Positions 6,370 to 7,277 of a stretch of 7,277 nucleotides of DNA are shown here, one piece after another. The position numbers were made by a program, and so were the translations under genes. Under the pieces are notes generated by a model. The model searched no databases, was not told the DNA's origin, and was given only the letters and a program-made list of their open reading frames with translations. The DNA lies in the NCBI GenBank assembly GCA_020860885.1, contig JAJBTS010000029.1, positions 1 through 7,277 on the forward strand, given 5' to 3'. Origin of the DNA: Bacteroidales bacterium (GTDB lineage Bacteria; Bacteroidota; Bacteroidia; Bacteroidales; Azobacteroidaceae). Position 1 is the first letter of the stretch. Every line of letters begins with the position of its first letter.

Positions 6370-7277
6370 TTACAGACTTTCCAGCATTCTTTTTAAAATA
6401 ACCTGGCAAGATATTTCCCTGTTTGCAGCTTCCGGTATAACAATAGACTGAGGACTTTCGATTACATCATCGGTAACGATCATATTGCGTCGTACCGGTA
6501 GGCAATGCATAAATTTGGCCTGGTTGGTTAAAGCCATCTTTTCAGAATCTACAGTCCAGCTACGATCTTTACTTAATATCTCACCGTAATGTTCGTCAGC
6601 GAAAGCCGACCAGTTTTTAGCATAAATAAAATCAGCGCCTTGAAAAGCTTTATTCTGATCGTATTCTACGGGAGCATTACGCACAAATTTTGGATCTAAT
6701 TCGTATCCTTTCGGATGCGTGATAATAAAATCAACATCCGCTTCATTCATAAAGTCGGCAAACGAATTCGGTACTGCCTGGGGTAAAGCTTTTGGATGAG
6801 GCGCCCAGGTAAGAACAACTTTAGGGCGGTCTTTTGTTTTATATTCTTCAATAGTAATTAAATCGGCAAAGGCTTGTAAAGGGTGAGTCGTTGCTCCTTC
6901 CATACTGAAAACCGGCTTGCCGGAATATTTAATGAACATTTGCAGGATGTTCTCGCTGTAATCTTCTGATTTATTTTCAAAACGTGCAAAGGAACGTACT
7001 CCGATGATATCGCAGTAACAGCCCATAACAGGAATTGCTTCCAACATATGTTCCGGTTTATCTCCATCCATAATAACACCTCTCTCCGTTTCAAGGCGCC
7101 AGGCTCCCTGGTTTACATCTAAGACCATTGTATTCATTCCCAGATTCATAGCTGCTTTCTGTGTACTAAGCCTGGTACGGAGACTTGAATTAAAAAAAAC
7201 CATTAGAAGAGTTTTATCCGTTCCTAAGGATTTGTATGCAAAACGATTGTTTTTTACTTCTAATGCCTCTTTTACAG
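6370..7277 (-). CDS. argF': N-succinyl-L-ornithine carbamoyltransferase, 5' end cut by window edge
   Basis: This enzyme transfers the carbamoyl group of carbamoyl phosphate to N-succinyl-L-ornithine, giving N-succinyl-L-citrulline in the succinylated arginine pathway of Bacteroidota. The open frame continues past the Met at 7203 to the window end, with 24 more codons (VKEALEV...GTDKTLLM) matching the family, so that Met is internal. Compared with what I recall of the B. fragilis enzyme, about 16 residues are missing. Motifs numbered from the internal Met: carbamoyl-phosphate loop SSLRTR at 6-11, GAWRLETERG at 33-42, DGDKP at 46-50, and FMHCLPVRR in the C-terminal half. P50 aligns with B. fragilis Pro90, the residue reported to distinguish succinyl- from acetylornithine enzymes (Glu there), which supports the succinyl form. 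It is the most upstream visible gene of the minus-strand group. The promoter lies outside the window. Confidence 0.95.
   Translation of the reverse strand, partial: VKEALEVKNNRFAYKSLGTDKTLLMVFFNSSLRTRLSTQKAAMNLGMNTMVLDVNQGAWRLETERGVIMDGDKPEHMLEAIPVMGCYCDIIGVRSFARFENKSEDYSENILQMFIKYSGKPVFSMEGATTHPLQAFADLITIEEYKTKDRPKVVLTWAPHPKALPQAVPNSFADFMNEADVDFIITHPKGYELDPKFVRNAPVEYDQNKAFQGADFIYAKNWSAFADEHYGEILSKDRSWTVDSEKMALTNQAKFMHCLPVRRNMIVTDDVIESPQSIVIPEAANREISCQVILKRMLESL

Noticed and set aside
5366..7094. Short open frames in other minus-strand frames inside metY and the carbamoyltransferase gene, and a plus-strand frame at 5325-5516
   Set aside because: They overlap fully conserved coding sequence in another frame and have no family resemblance.
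6370..7203. Treating the Met at 7203 as the start of the carbamoyltransferase
   Set aside because: The frame stays open to the window edge, and the added residues, ending in TDKTLLM, match the family N-terminal region. The gene is therefore cut by the window, not short.
1..7277. CRISPR arrays, tRNA or rRNA genes, insertion sequences, toxin-antitoxin or defence genes
   Set aside because: No regularly spaced repeats, cloverleaf sequences, transposase motifs or paired small toxin genes were seen. Nearly all the window is occupied by the listed genes.

Overview
The window looks like a chromosomal segment from a member of the Bacteroidota, most likely the order Bacteroidales. Three things point there. 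The right-hand gene is the N-succinyl-L-ornithine form of the ornithine transcarbamylase family, a hallmark of the succinylated arginine pathway of that phylum. The left-hand gene has the DUF3472, F5/8-type-C and M60 layout common in gut Bacteroidales. Start codons are preceded by A/T-rich stretches without a clear Shine-Dalgarno sequence, and the DNA is AT-rich throughout. The genus cannot be fixed from sequence alone.

Layout. Positions 12-3353, plus strand, hold a large M60-family (enhancin-like) metallopeptidase reading frame, probably an exported glycoprotein- or mucin-acting protease. It is interrupted by an in-frame TAA at 225-227. The first 71 codons, with the signal peptide, are therefore cut off from the 1040-codon body, which restarts at an ATG just downstream in the same frame. 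A long, nearly perfect hairpin at 3356-3416 with T-runs on both sides separates this gene from the next block and probably terminates transcription in both directions.

Positions 3430-7277, minus strand, carry four genes read from right to left: N-succinylornithine carbamoyltransferase (cut by the window edge), O-acetylhomoserine sulfhydrylase (metY), a fructosamine-kinase family protein, and a YcaC-like isochorismatase-fold hydrolase. The first three are closely spaced (39 and 49 bp gaps). The last follows a 116 bp gap. The first two belong to arginine and to methionine/cysteine biosynthesis. The other two look like metabolite or protein-damage housekeeping functions, but their substrates cannot be read from the sequence.

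No RNA gene, CRISPR array, insertion sequence or defence system was found. The most notable point is the broken or recoded M60 peptidase. Secondary points are two perfect 9-bp inverted repeats in the minus-strand gene gaps and a shortened glycine loop in the fructosamine kinase.
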